From assembly GCA_029204225.1 (NCBI GenBank), contig CM055108.1, positions 14,968,722-15,032,721 on the forward strand: a stretch of 64,000 nucleotides of DNA. Direction: 5' to 3'. Position 1 is the first letter of the stretch, and each line of letters opens with the position of its first letter. Below are positions 26,870-38,530 of this stretch, in pieces. Origin of the DNA: Diphasiastrum complanatum (lineage: Eukaryota > Streptophyta > Lycopodiopsida > Lycopodiales > Lycopodiaceae). Made by a program: the position numbers and the translations under genes. The notes beneath the pieces were generated by a model. That model worked only from the letters and a program-made list of their open reading frames with translations, was not told the origin of the DNA and ran no database searches.

Positions 26870-28140
26870 AATTCATCTCTGTAGGAATCAATTGCCTACT
26901 AGCAAAGTAGATTAGGTAATCCTTCTGGTACTCCCCAGATTGTGTTAGAACACACCCTATGCATATTTTGAGGCTTCTGTATGGACATGAAATTATATGG
27001 TCAGATAGGGGGTTGTAGGACTAGTGTGGTTACTAAGGCTTTCTTGAGTTTATGAAATGCCTCAGTAGCTTCAACTGTCCATTCGAGTTGCATGGTCATT
27101 TGGTATATCTAATGGGCCAGCTTGACAAAATTCAAGACAAACCTCCGATATTAATTGCAATGCCCCATAAATATATACTTCACGTACTATTCCAGATTCA
27201 AGTAAGGCAAGTATTATGCGGATCTTGCCTATGTCAATGGCGATACCATACTTCAAAATAACATCGTCTAGCACTACGTTGTGTATGAAAAGAAATTGAC
27301 ATTTGGCTAGGTTTAGAGATATGCCGAATAATTGACATTTTATCAACACCTTCTCCAAGCAAGATAAATGCTTGGCTTGAGAGGAGTGAACACACAAGTC
27401 ATCCATGAAGATTTCAAGAAATTTTTGCAAAAAGTCCTTGAAAGCATAGCTCATCACTCGTTGGAAGGTGCTAGGAGCATTGCACAATCCAAATTGCATC
27501 ACTTTATATGCATACGTTCCTCACTCAGTGGAGAATGTAGTTTTTGTACTGATCTTATGAGCTATTTGCACTTAATTATAGCCACTAAACCTATCTAAAA
27601 AGCTATAAGCTTATGCTCTGGCTATCTTCTCTAAAGAGAAAATGGTCCTTGTTGGTAATGGCAATGAAATTCTTGTAGTCCACACAATTCGAAGTTTTAT
27701 GTTTTTTTCAGGCACCACCACAATTGCCGATACCAATCTGTTTGTTTCATCATGTAGATGAATCTTACATTTAGAAGCTTGATTAGTTTTTCTTGAATCA
27801 GCTAGGTGTAATGTGAGTTAGACTGATATGGCCTACTAACAGTGGGTTTTGCTCCATCAACCAGAGGAATGGTTTGAACCACTACATCCGGTGATATGCC
27901 CTTCAACTCAGCATAATTCCATGCTAGACAATCGTAGTATTTGCGAAGAAGGGCTTTTAGATCTCGTAGTTCATCTCGCTCTTTATCTTCTCTGACAAAA
28001 ACTATGCGACTATCCTCTCCTTCTTTTGCTAGATCCATCTCTTTAGTACGAGCATGACCTCTGTAAACGTTGGCTCCTTGCGAGGTGTCTTCTATTGGTT
28101 CTCTCTTGGCTTTGGACATGACAACTACCAATTCATCCAT
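26870..28140 (-). pseudogene. Gypsy reverse transcriptase / RNase H fragment
   Basis: The minus strand from 28140 reads LLRKYYDCLAWNYAELKGIS and a segment before the RT fingers. It then gives, with interruptions, AIVVVPEKNIKLRI, AYSFLDRFSGYN and ATW/TEWGTYAYKVMQFGLC with NAPSTFQRVM. The catalytic box follows as EIFMDDLCVHSSQ, then NLAKCQFLF. RNase H begins as LEWTVEATEAFHKLKKAL and VLQPP near 27060-26960. The FMDD box and 'FSGYNQ' style suggest the Athila/Tat side of gypsy rather than a chromovirus. Several stops and frameshifts are present. No LTR was assigned. Confidence 0.85.
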
Positions 28141-28542
<402 letters not shown>

Positions 28543-28818
28543 AGGATGTTCTGATCTGATTTTGGCATAATTTCCTCTTCCTATTGAATATGGAAATGAG
28601 GTACAAGAGGTGTCTTTTAATAGATGGAAAAGGCCCTTGCCCCTTTCTCCTATTGGCTAATTATAACGGCAAGGATTCTAATCCAAGTCGCTTAAGTTAG
28701 CACAAAACAGATATAATGGTGCTAAGAAAGCACAAAGGGCACCCACATGTTTCATGTGAGTTCTAATTTGGGCCCTTTTAGTTTTTTTATTAACAACTTG
28801 ACTTAGGACCAGTAAGTA

Positions 28819-29375
28819 AGATTCGGTATACTCCTAGTCTTGGATACACGGTACTAGATTCGGTATACTCCTAGTCTTGGATACACGGTACTCCAGTAAA
28901 TCAAGCTGTTAGTTATGCCACGTCATACTGGATGTGATCTGGAAATAACTAATATCTTTGTGAGGCCCAGAACACACTAAATGGAGATTACACAAGGTTG
29001 AGACAGTGTATGCATGTGTAGAGTTATCAATAGCCATTCTATGAATAGGTGGTCCATGCATAGGACTCTATTCTAGGTGAATCTATGTATAGGGAATTTA
29101 GGGCTATGCATGGCTATGTGCCCAGGTTCCTTTTGGCTCTATATATCGAGGCCAAACTCGCCCTACTCCTCATTGTGATCATTGATTCATTGCCAGAGTT
29201 TCACTCTACATTCATGGTTCTTATTTCTTGGCTTGGGGGTGAAGCTTCTAGAGTTGATTGGTTGCTTCTACTTGGTTGGGTGGTTGCTCAAAAGTGTGTT
29301 TTCCATTGTGTATTGTCTTGTAAGCAGGATCTTAGGGAGTTTTCCCTTATAGTCGTATCAGAGCAAGGCTTACAA
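28819..29375 (+). repeat. Gypsy LTR family B, copy 2, with primer-binding site
   Basis: A plus-strand copy of the LTR found inverted at 14895-15412. Near its start a 37-base segment is duplicated exactly in tandem (28819-28855 and 28856-28892). A TATA-like ctatatat occurs near 29140. It ends around ttcccttata (about 29352) and is followed by cgtatcagagcaaggc. That resembles the initiator-Met tRNA primer site tggtatcagagc, so this is a 5' LTR. About 100 bases further on it is interrupted by the LTR at 29457, so its internal region is lost. Confidence 0.75.
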
Positions 29376-29456
29376 AGATTGGAGAACATGGAGAAGGGCT
29401 ACCTTTTGTCAAAATTTTGGATTGGATCCATGGGAATTCTCTTCCAAGGGAGATAA

Positions 29457-30217
29457 TGTTGGAGAGTTTGCGGATCCCAAGGCAACCCTAACCCTAGTTA
29501 ACAAGTGAGAGGGATTTGGCACCCTGCATGTGTAAGTCCAACCCGATGACCATATAGTTATTTGATTGATTAGTTAAATGTTAATAAAAGGACTTTAGGC
29601 CTTTTTGCGGGACTTTTAATGTCGCAGGGCCTAGATGTTAAGCTATTGAATAAAGTTGGCTTTCCCTACAATTTTGATGGTCCCCACACTTTTTTAAATT
29701 TGAATAAAAAGAGAGGCAAGATTGGACCAATAGGATTCAGAGGCCAGGGTCCTCCTCTCTACTATAAAAAGGGACCAAGTCGAGTTGTTCATTTCCTCAT
29801 TTCAATAAAGCAGATTGGTTCTCTTTAGAAATGGATTGATGAATGTCCTTGCTCTTCCTTTCTTTTCCTCCATTTCTCATGCTTTCTTTGGATTTTGCTA
29901 ATTGTTGGATTTGATCATTATTGGGATTGCTATTTCTTATGCTTTTTGTGAGAGAGAAAAGGAGAGAGAGAAGAGTAAGTTTCTATGATTGTTGTGGATT
30001 CAGGGTTAATGGATGTTAGTGTTAATGCTTAGTGTTAATGGATGTTAGTGTTAGATCCTCCATTCATGTTGAAATCTGAACTATACTATCGCTCTCATGG
30101 GAACGAACCTACGCGTGACAACTAACTCCGTCTCTTTGATGCTAGATTGACTAGATCTTGGATTCAGGTTAGGCAAGGAAAGAAACCCACTACAATTTTG
30201 GCGCCGTTGCCGGGGAG
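29457..30217 (+). repeat. Gypsy LTR family A, copy 2 (5' LTR) and tRNA-Asp-type primer site
   Basis: The LTR runs TGTTGGAGAG...CCACTACA (29457-30194, 738 bp). After 4 bases comes tggcgccgttgccgggga (about 30199-30216), the primer site complementary to the 3' end of tRNA-Asp used by Athila/Tat-type gypsy elements. It therefore serves as the 5' LTR of the Gag-protease region that follows. It is the same family as 18961-19672 but diverged from it. Confidence 0.92.
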
Positions 30218-31421
30218 CTACGCCAATTTTTCAGTTTGCAGCATGTTTGGTTGATGGTTAGCTTGCATTACGCATTTTGTCGTGGCATGAATAGTGTTAA
30301 ATCTGCATTTTAGGGTTAGTTTGGGATTGATTTGTTTGATTTGAGTGGATTTTCTTGTTTGAAATCTAATCTGATTATTAAACAGAGAAAGCTATTTAGA
30401 TCACCAATCTCATTTGGATCTGAGATATCAGATAAAATAACAAAAATCGGTCAAATCTGTCAAATTTGGTCAAAAAGAGGCAAAAAGCGTCATCAGAGCT
30501 CAGAACTTTTTACCCTCTTTTAGGAAACCTTCGCCAAGTTGCAGACACATTTGGTTTTGTTTACAGAACCTTCAGTTTGAAGGGTGAAGATTAATTCCCA
30601 GTAGATTTCCAGAAACATCTAAAAAACCACCATAAAACACCAAAAATTATTAAAACCCTAAAAAATACAGAAAAAGAACCTTCGCCCGATTCACTGTGCT
30701 TAGATGTGATTCAAATCTATCTATTGTCAGGCTGGTAAAGAATAATACCAAAAATAGAAAGATTTTCAGAGGATCAGTTGTCATATTGTCATATTTTTGT
30801 CAAAAAAGTCACTTTTTTTTTGCAAAATTACCAATATTACTCTTGATCCTTCGCCAAAACCTCGACCAGTTTCCAGAACATTCTATTTATAGAAAAATAC
30901 TATTTTTGAGTTCGACAAAGATTCTTCTTGATCAGATCACAAAAAATCTTGATTTTTACCCTCGCCAGATTACAGAAACTGTATTTCTTTGTGTCAGAAA
31001 ACTTCGTTCGGTTTTCCATAGTTTTATCTGTGTCAGATCTTCCAGCTGAGAAGTCGGCGAAGGTTATTTCCCAAGAAATTGCCAAAAAAGTGTTCAGAGA
31101 GTTTTTTTTTTTTCCAAAATAGCACTGTTGAACCTTCGCCGAGTCAACCTTCGCCTAGAGAACCTTCGCCAGTCCTATTTTAGTTTCTGATTTTCCAAAT
31201 CAAGTCTCTGTCAAAATTTGGATCAAATATGTTATATTTTGAATTGGATTATGAGAGATTTATCATTTTTGAGAAGTATCAATTGATCGAATTTTGGAAA
31301 GTTTTTCATCATATAGAATCAGATTCTTGAAAAGTGGAATAGAGCTAGCAGATCTAATCTGAGACAGTTTTTTGGAAGAATCTATATCCAATCTCATTAT
31401 CGATTATCTAAATTTGTAAAG
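30218..31421 (+). other. Gypsy leader with repeated AACCTTCGCC motif
   Basis: A 1.2-kb AU-rich untranslated leader. The decamer aaccttcgcc or a one-base variant occurs at 30526, 30677, 30846, 30957, 31131, 31146 and 31161. It occurs once inverted at 31055. Long leaders are common in Athila/Tat elements. Function of the motif is unknown. Confidence 0.75.
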
Positions 31422-32690
31422 ATGGTTGCCCCTGGAGGTGCTCCACAGGAGGTCAATCCAATTATTGTTAGAAGAGCACCCCGATTGGATCTACCCAAAT
31501 ATAATGGATTAACAGATTCAGTTAGATTTCTTCATATCTATGCTGAATCTTGTGAGGTCTATGGTGAGATTTATCCTCAAGATAAACTTAAGCTGTTTCC
31601 TATGGCCTTAATAGGCGCAACACAAGATTGGTATTATAACCAAGATGAAATTGAACGTACAGATTGGGAGGTTGTTGAACGAGCCCTTATCTCACGGCTC
31701 AAACCGCGGAAGTTTATGGAAGACCCTTTCCTACTTTTAAGTAAAATTAAAATGGGAAAGCGGGAAATGGTTCGAGATTACATCGAAAGGGTGAAACGTC
31801 TTAGATCTGAATGTGAACCTGAACTGATTAATGAAAATGCCATGATTATGTGGTTTTCGTCAGGTCTACCTAAACTGATCAGACGTGAGCTGAAACACCA
31901 TAATGAGTACGCACTTTTGCAAAATGCTATGGATGATGCAATTCGGGAGGAGGATGAAGATTCAGATGATGAGCCGAATGTCAGTATATTGCCTTATATA
32001 GCAGGGCATACTACTACGACATCCACCACTATTGCATCAACGAATGCCAATGCTACTGCAGAAATGATGCTCAATAAGTTCGAGAAACTTGGGAAGACCC
32101 AGCAGAAACAGATGGAAAAGTTGCAGTTGCAATTTGATGAGAAGATCAAAGCATTGGAAATTTTCCACGGAGAAGCGAACAAGGAAGCTGAGAAGTTTGC
32201 AAAGATTTTTCCTACAAGGGAAAATGTCTGGTGTTCTATTTGTACAGGAAATCACACAGTGAACGACCCTTGGATAATTCAGCAACGGTATGCCCAGATG
32301 GGATATCGAGATCCACAGTATGGAGGAAATCTGGCAACAAGACTGCGACAATCTACTCTTGGATACCCGGAACGTCTAGCTTTGCTTGCCCCACCAAAAC
32401 ACTTTGTTCCTCCTGCTAATTTGATGGAACCAAAACCTTACGAAAGTGTTGAGCAATGGAGCTATGGTAATGATCAGGAAGGTGAATCTTCAGAACAGTA
32501 TGCCATTTATGTTGCCGCTCAACAACATGCCTCGAGAAATTGGGCCAGAGCACCACTTGGATGCTTTGCATGTGGAGAAAATCACAGAGTTGCAAAATGC
32601 TCAAATAAAGAAAAATTTGTACCATTTTGTCGTGATTGTGGATATGGGCATTGCTATAAAGACTGTCCAGCAAGACCGCAACACCTATAA
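31422..32690 (+). CDS. Gypsy (Athila/Tat-like) Gag, intact ORF
   Basis: 422 codons from ATG, uninterrupted. Residues about 20-170 form a retrotransposon gag domain (RLDLPKYNGLTDSVRFLHIY, LKLFPMALIGATQDWYY, YIERVKRLRSECEPELI). A Thr/Ser-rich linker and a Lys/Gln helix (MEKLQLQFDEKIKALE, about 225-240) follow. The C-terminal half has three knuckle-like motifs. CSICTGNH...D lacks the last Cys. CFACGENHRVAKC and CRDCGYGHCYKDC are both CX2CX3HX4C, one residue shorter than the usual CX2CX4HX4C. Gag would form the virus-like particle and bind element RNA. It follows a 5' LTR and primer site, so this is the best-preserved element part in the window. Confidence 0.88.
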   Translation: MVAPGGAPQEVNPIIVRRAPRLDLPKYNGLTDSVRFLHIYAESCEVYGEIYPQDKLKLFPMALIGATQDWYYNQDEIERTDWEVVERALISRLKPRKFMEDPFLLLSKIKMGKREMVRDYIERVKRLRSECEPELINENAMIMWFSSGLPKLIRRELKHHNEYALLQNAMDDAIREEDEDSDDEPNVSILPYIAGHTTTTSTTIASTNANATAEMMLNKFEKLGKTQQKQMEKLQLQFDEKIKALEIFHGEANKEAEKFAKIFPTRENVWCSICTGNHTVNDPWIIQQRYAQMGYRDPQYGGNLATRLRQSTLGYPERLALLAPPKHFVPPANLMEPKPYESVEQWSYGNDQEGESSEQYAIYVAAQQHASRNWARAPLGCFACGENHRVAKCSNKEKFVPFCRDCGYGHCYKDCPARPQHL

Positions 32691-33883
32691 ATTTGATAAC
32701 AATCAAGCAAGGACCAATAGCTCAAAATAAACCAAGTGCACTCTTGATGGTGGTCACCAGAGCACAAAAGCAAAAAGAACCAGTAGTGGATCCAGTACCT
32801 GCTGATTCTATACCATTGAATGATACACCAACAACATCGGGAGTCTATCCAAATCTTAATGTAGAAAAACAAAGATATCAGGATATGAGACAATGGATTA
32901 AACATCTGCAAGAAGAAGAGGAACTTGAAGCTACTAAAGTAACAGCTGAAGTTCGGTCTTCACCATTGCAGCCTCCAAGAAATTTATGTATGGATATGAA
33001 TGATCAATTACATCATCACGAAGAACCCTTCAAGATGACTGAACCGGAAGCACTGCATACAGAATTACTCATGAATATTTTGTCTAGCAAGATCAATATT
33101 TCATTGGGAGAGTTCCTAAAGATGGTGCCAAAAGCAAACGAAGTCTTAGCGCAAAAGTTAGCTCAAGAAAAACCAGAAGTCCATCAGGAGCCGCTTTTTT
33201 TTGCTAGATTTGAAGAACCTAACGATGTACTCCATGTTGGAGCCGCTTGGGAAAGTGAACAAAAGAATATCACTTTGTCGATACAACATAGACAATTTTC
33301 TAAAGAAGCAGCCGTGATAGATGGCGGTTCAGGAGTTAACCTGATTTCTACAAAGCTATGTACAAAATGGGGCCTTACAAAGATTAAGCTTGCTACTTTT
33401 GCTATTAAGCTAGCTGATCAAACGACAGTTCGTCCACGAGGAATGTTAGAAGATATACCTGTCAGGATTGCAGGAGTACAATTCATCATTGCTTTTGTCG
33501 TGATGGACTTACCAGAAGCACCAAATGTCTATCGAGTTCTCTTAGGATGTCCACGGTTACGAGTTGCGCAAGTAATTCATAATTGGGGTACCGAAAAAAT
33601 CACTTTTGAAAATCGTGAATGTGCAGTTAAAGTTGATCCTACGACTTGGACTATCAAACCAGTGGTTCAAAAAGTGGATGATGATTCATCAACAACGGAT
33701 CACACTTGTGATCGACCAGAGAAAAAACTGGGAGTTCACTACGATTCTCAAACGGATACTGTCAATTGGAATGAAGCTCTTGCAACAATTGATTGTACAG
33801 CAGGATATATGTGTCAACAAGATAATCAATCAGAGTTGATGTCTCTTAGGCAATCTGGTGAACTGGGGCTTAAAAAGTCATAA
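32660..33883 (+). CDS. Gypsy protease region, overlapping Gag in another frame
   Basis: This frame opens at 32660 and overlaps the end of gag by about 30 bases in the -1 frame. The listed start at 32693 is a TTG, so it is probably expressed by frameshifting or is a decayed continuation of gag. Residues about 205-300 hold a retropepsin: AAVIDGGSGVNLISTKL contains the catalytic D-G-G-S found in Athila/Tat proteases, then KLADQTTVRPRGMLEDIPV and VYRVLLGCPRLR, the closing flap and helix. The frame stops at 33883 without any reverse transcriptase. The rest of pol and the 3' LTR are missing, and at about 34063 the sequence belongs to a Copia element. The element is truncated but this part is clean. 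Confidence 0.8.
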   Translation, partial: RLSSKTATPINLITIKQGPIAQNKPSALLMVVTRAQKQKEPVVDPVPADSIPLNDTPTTSGVYPNLNVEKQRYQDMRQWIKHLQEEEELEATKVTAEVRSSPLQPPRNLCMDMNDQLHHHEEPFKMTEPEALHTELLMNILSSKINISLGEFLKMVPKANEVLAQKLAQEKPEVHQEPLFFARFEEPNDVLHVGAAWESEQKNITLSIQHRQFSKEAAVIDGGSGVNLISTKLCTKWGLTKIKLATFAIKLADQTTVRPRGMLEDIPVRIAGVQFIIAFVVMDLPEAPNVYRVLLGCPRLRVAQVIHNWGTEKITFENRECAVKVDPTTWTIKPVVQKVDDDSSTTDHTCDRPEKKLGVHYDSQTDTVNWNEALATIDCTAGYMCQQDNQSELMSLRQSGELGLKKS

Positions 33884-34062
33884 TAAAATATTGGTTGCTT
33901 GATTCAACTTTGCGTGTAATTTTGCAGACTGATTATGAGAGATAGAATTCTTGAGAGTAGAAGGAGGGTGAAGGGATGAGTAGGAGAAGATTAGAATTCC
34001 AACACTCTTCCTTAAGCTTGTTGCTACGAATCTGGACTCAAATTGAGATTTAGTAATTCTAC
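33884..34062. other. Junction between gypsy and Copia pieces
   Basis: Short spacer with no recognisable domain; the breakpoint lies within it. Confidence 0.4.
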
Positions 34063-34340
34063 TATGACAGTAAATCAGTCAATGGCAGATGCTTTATGAT
34101 ATGTGGAGGGCCAATAAGCTGGGTTTGCAAGAAGCAAACAGTTATGGCACAATCTTCATGCGAAGCTGAGTATGTAACAACTTCAAATAATGTGAATGAA
34201 GTTGTGTGGCTGAGGCAGTTGCTAGATGAACTTGGAGAAAAGCAAGAAGAATCTACTATCATGTATATGGACAACACAAGCGCAATCTCCATGACTTAGG
34301 ATCCGGTCTTCCATTCCAAGACTTTGGCCATGTAGTTTGG
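34063..34340 (+). pseudogene. Copia RNase H fragment
   Basis: The plus strand reads DSKSVNGRCFMICGGPISW, then VCKKQTVMAQSSCEAEYVT, VVWLRQLLDELG, MYMDNTSAISM, a stop, and DPVFHSKTLAM. This is the end of a Ty1/copia polyprotein ('STSGY.F...G.ISW.SKKQ...LSS.EAEY', 'WLR.LL.ELG', 'DN.SAI'). Only this domain remains. Confidence 0.85.
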
Positions 34341-35490
34341 GACTTTTCCTATATGTATATTGTTTCTTTGTAATCTATTAACTTTTGTTGTGACACCTTT
34401 GAGAGCTTGTGAGGAGTGGCTATGGTGATTGATTGATGTGATATGCATACTGCACTAGATCCTATCAAAATTTCAACTGTAGCTGACTCAGCCCAGGATT
34501 AATCTCATAAGCACAAGCCTATCTTGTGGTCTTTTGTTAATGCATTCTGATATAGCATTGGATCTCGAGTTTCAAGGTGATCCAAAATGTAGATAATGTC
34601 AACCTTCCAATTGTGCCTAGTTGTTACAAATAGAAATCTTTTGCTCTTGGCATAATTTGATATTGTGATATCTTAATAGTACAACGTCATGTTTCAATGG
34701 AAAAATGTGAAAAACTCGACACTGCAGTTTTACATGGAATTTCACACAGGCGAAAAATGCGACACTGCAGAAATACACAAGATTCCTCATAGTCTACGTC
34801 TTCACGCTCCAATAACAATTGTTCTAATTAGTCAGTTAATTAGCTGTTAAGCGACCTTGTAAATGTAAAGCTAGAATAATGCAAGATCTTCTAGTTGCTA
34901 TGAATGTAAATGAGCGATTGAAGATAAGAAGAGATATTAGCATCATAGGATGATCAGACAGAGATCAAACGACCAGAACGAGTCTGTCAACAGCTGACTC
35001 CTCAGAGTTACTGATTATATATAGAGAGAGATATTCAGAACTTTAGCAATTGCTTTGAATCTGTGAGTAGGATCATGTGCTTATCAGTGCAATTGTGGTC
35101 TGATCGTTGTTACTACAACTTTATTATATAAATTCGCTACTGTTCTACATCTTTTTGCATTCTTGTTGAATGAAATTAACTCTCACTCCTCTTATGCAAA
35201 CATCATTATAAAGAGAAATGTATGGCTGTCTCTGACACCTAAATTATTTCTACATTCTCTTCATATCAGATTATCAGCATTAGAGGATTGCATGGCTGTC
35301 TCAGACGCCTAATCATTTCTGTAATCTCTCTTTCACGGCAGTCTAAGACTCTTACACTAATAATCTTATTCAACACAAAAGAAAAGCTCGTAATCTCCAT
35401 TCTCTAAGTAATCCACAATCCTGTTAAACATAGTTATTAATGTTCTTTCATTATCATTATTGTTGTCTTTCATCTGTCACGCATTCACCC
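34341..35490 (+). repeat. Probable Copia 5' LTR (ends uncertain)
   Basis: The right end is placed at about 35490 (cacccaaca) because primer-site-like sequences follow directly and a gag of the same strand begins at 35707. A TATA-like gattatatatagag is at about 35012. Within it, ggctgtctctgacacctaa (35222) is partly repeated as ggctgtctcagacgcctaa (35293). The left end was not identified and may lie near 34700-34850. Confidence 0.45.
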
Positions 35491-35492
35491 AA

Positions 35493-35610
35493 CAGATGTG
35501 GTATTAGAGTTGATAATTTCCATCTCATGAACTACCATCAAAGTGGTATCGGAGCCAACAAAGGTGGTATCAAAGCTTCCGCCACAACAAAGTGGTATCA
35601 GAGCGCTGGT
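35493..35610 (+). promoter_or_regulatory. Four tandem primer-binding-site-like motifs
   Basis: Within 115 bases occur gtggtattagag, gtggtatcggagc, gtggtatcaaagc and gtggtatcagagc. The last is the perfect initiator-Met tRNA primer site of Copia elements. They lie between the LTR end and the gag start. Confidence 0.75.
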
Positions 35611-35706
35611 TTATTGGATTACTAGAGTCTAGGATTTATAATAGAGCTTAATACGTTCTTATTTCATAAGAGCTGGTTTATTCTATTTGTGTTCAATCTC
35701 CGTTCC

Positions 35707-37908
35707 TCGATTTTAATGGAAGGTTCAATTTCAGAGATCCGCTTGATTAACAAATTCAACGGAGATGACTTCCACATGTGGAAGTTCAAGATGAGGATGA
35801 TCTTAATCGAGAAGGAGCTATGGGGATACGTAACCGGTTCTATAGCCAGACCAGCAGAATCTGAACTACTTCCAACATGGGAAGCAAAAAATGGCAAAGC
35901 ACTTGCCATTGTATCCTTGAATTTGACTCAGATTGCCCACGTATCAAACAACACCACCTCCAAAGAAGCGTGGGATATCCTACAAGTATCTACGAGACTT
36001 CCGATGTATCGACTCATCGCTTTCTAAGGAAGAAGATCCTCACATTCAAGATGAGTGGAGGCACCTCAGTCAGTGATCATCTAAAAGAATTCAAACAGTT
36101 GCCGAATCAACTTGGTGCCATAGGTTCCCCTATTTCAGAAGAAGACTCAACAATGTCTCTTCTTGTCAGTTTTCCATCCTCCTATGACAACCTAGTATTG
36201 CTTCTAAGCAATATTCCTGCACTGTCTCTCCAGAAGCTGACAGCAAGCCTATTGCAAAAAGAAGTCAGGAGAAAAAGCTTATCTACAACGAGTACCAAGT
36301 CAATGACATTGTACTCTAATAAGTAGTAGTCCAAGAAGAAGAAGAACTTCAAGGACAAGAAGACGAAGGTGGAGCAGCCAGTCTCAACGCAACAACAACA
36401 GCGGCAGCACAATCAACAATCACCAAAGACCAAACTCTTTTGCAGGTATTGCAAAAGATCCAATCATGAAATAAAGGATTGTCGCATCCTCAAGCACAAT
36501 GAAACGAGGAAGAAGATGTAGCAGCACCAAGAGGGAGGCTCTGACACTGTCAGAAATCCACAAGAAGAGGACAAGGCGCTGATGGTACAAGATCAACCAA
36601 GTAGAGATGCCTATCAATGGTATCTTGATTCAAGTGCTTCACAACACATAACGCCATGTAAGAACCTATTTCTACTCTCACAACAACAGATTCAAAGTAC
36701 ATTTTCTTTGGCGATTCAAGTTCACACAAGGTTGAAGGCCAAGGTTCCATTCAACTACAATTCCTTGACGACATCACTAGACAGCTAAATGGTGTACTTT
36801 ATGTACCCAAATTAGCAAAGAATTTATTATCTATTAGCAAGATCACTAATCAAGGCTATAAAGCTTTGTTTACTGCTAGTCGATGTACTATTTTTGATGA
36901 GAACTCCAATGAAATCCTCTCTGAACATAGAGACAAAAATTTGTATATTCTGAGTTATGATTATGCACTTTCTGTGAGTAACTCTGATGCTCATGTTTGG
37001 CATCAGAGATTAGGTCATTTAATTAAACATGCGTTCAATCTTGTACATGCATCATAACAAATTGGTCAAGGATATAAATATCAATGCTATTTCTACAACT
37101 AATCAAACTGTCTGTGAAAATTGTCTACTAGGGAAACAACCTAGAACAAAATTTCCAAGAGGACAAGCCAAAAGAGTGAAGTCCGTTCTGTCACTAATTC
37201 ACAGTGACTTATGTGGTCCTATGAGCATACCCTCTTTGGATCAAGCTCTATATTTCATTACATTTATTGATGACCTCCCGGTTCACCAGAGTCATGTTCA
37301 TAAAGAACAAGTCAGAAGCATACAATTGCTTCAAAGAATTTAAGCAATATGCTGAGAATCAGACTGGTCAGAGAATCAAGGCCCTGCGGTCTGATTTAGT
37401 GGGAGAGTACCTATCTAATGAGATGGCGGACTACTTATCATCATGTGGCGTGCACCATTAGTTCACAACCAGCTACACTCCACAGCATAATGGCGTAGCT
37501 GAGTGAAAGAACCGAACATTACTGGAAGCTGCACGATCCATGACTATCAACGCTCAATTATCTCGGAATTTTTGAGCTGAAGCAATTTCTACAGCCTGCT
37601 ATCTGCAAAATTATGCAATCGACTCCAAGACACCCTTTGAAGCCTACTACGGCTACAAACCAAGTCTGAAACATTTACGTATATTCGGATGTCTCTGCAA
37701 TGCTCAAATTCTGTCTGATCTGAGAAAGAAGTTAGGCCCAATAAGCTGTAAGTATATCTTTATCGGCTATTCAATGTCACACAAGGCATATCGTATCTAT
37801 GATGTTGATACAGGTCAGATTTCAATCAGCCATGATGTTGCCTTTCTTGAAGACAAATTCCATGATTTCAAGCATAAGCAGGGGGCCAATGGGACTTCCA
37901 CGACGTAA
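35707..37908 (+). pseudogene. Copia Gag-protease-integrase, truncated
   Basis: Gag reads LINKFNGDDFHMWKFKMRMI and TTSKEAWDILQ. After a frameshift near 35985 it gives FLRKKILTFKMSGGTSVSDH and SFPSSYDNLV. The knuckle CRYCKRSNHEIKDC is near 36440. The protease reads WYLDSSASQHIT, where the usual DSGA is DSSA. GVLYVPKLAKNLLSISKI and HVWHQRLGHL form the pre-integrase region. Integrase reads CENCLLGKQPRTKFPRGQ, LIHSDLCGPM, ITFIDD, LRSDLVGEYLSNEM, QHNGVAE and LRIFGCLCNAQILSDLRKK. At least six stops or frameshifts. The homology stops at about 37908; RT and RNase H are absent. Confidence 0.9.
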
Positions 37909-38530
37909 TGCAAGGTGGGAAGGTGGAGAGAGAACGCACATTCCAGAGAAAGAATGGACATTTCGGAGAGAAAATGCACATTTTGGAGAGAGAATGGTAG
38001 ATTCCAGAGGAGAGAGAAAGGTGGATGCATATTTCGCTCATGGAGGTGCTTCCAAAATACACACAAAATCTGAACACTTGGCATTACGAAAGTTATATTC
38101 GTGGTTGTGTCAAAGTGATAGGTCATTTTATAGAAGCTTAAACTTCGAAACCACCATTCGTGAGAAAGCTCATATGAAAAGTGAAAATGCAAGAAAGGAG
38201 TACAAGTTGTTCAAAGTTCAAATGCCGAATGCAATAATTATGGCAATTTCCAAGGAAAACCCCATCGCCATAGGTTAGGGTCCCATGCCATTATATATAA
38301 AACAAGGCCATAAAAATGTAGATTTTTACATTGGCATAGTTGTATTTATAAAATGTTTTATGAGCAATGAAAAAGAAAATAAGGATGACGATGATCTGTT
38401 TAGTATTGAGTTAAAAGGACTCTCATGCTTTGATTATAGAAGGATGGCAAACCCATCAATGTACAAAAATACTACAAATAGATGAAAGCACACTGTAAAG
38501 TTAATGCCCATTGGCAAATGTTAAGGCCCA
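37909..38530. other. GA-rich 25-bp degenerate repeats, then spacer
   Basis: At 37925-38030 a phrase like 'agagaatggacattYcggag' repeats about four times in degenerate form, producing an Arg/Glu-rich open frame that I do not believe is a gene. The remainder up to the receptor kinase stop codon shows nothing. Confidence 0.5.

Noticed and set aside
37799-38278. 159-codon plus-strand ORF as a gene
   Set aside because: Its first part is the end of the Copia integrase in another frame and the middle is a translated GA-rich degenerate repeat.
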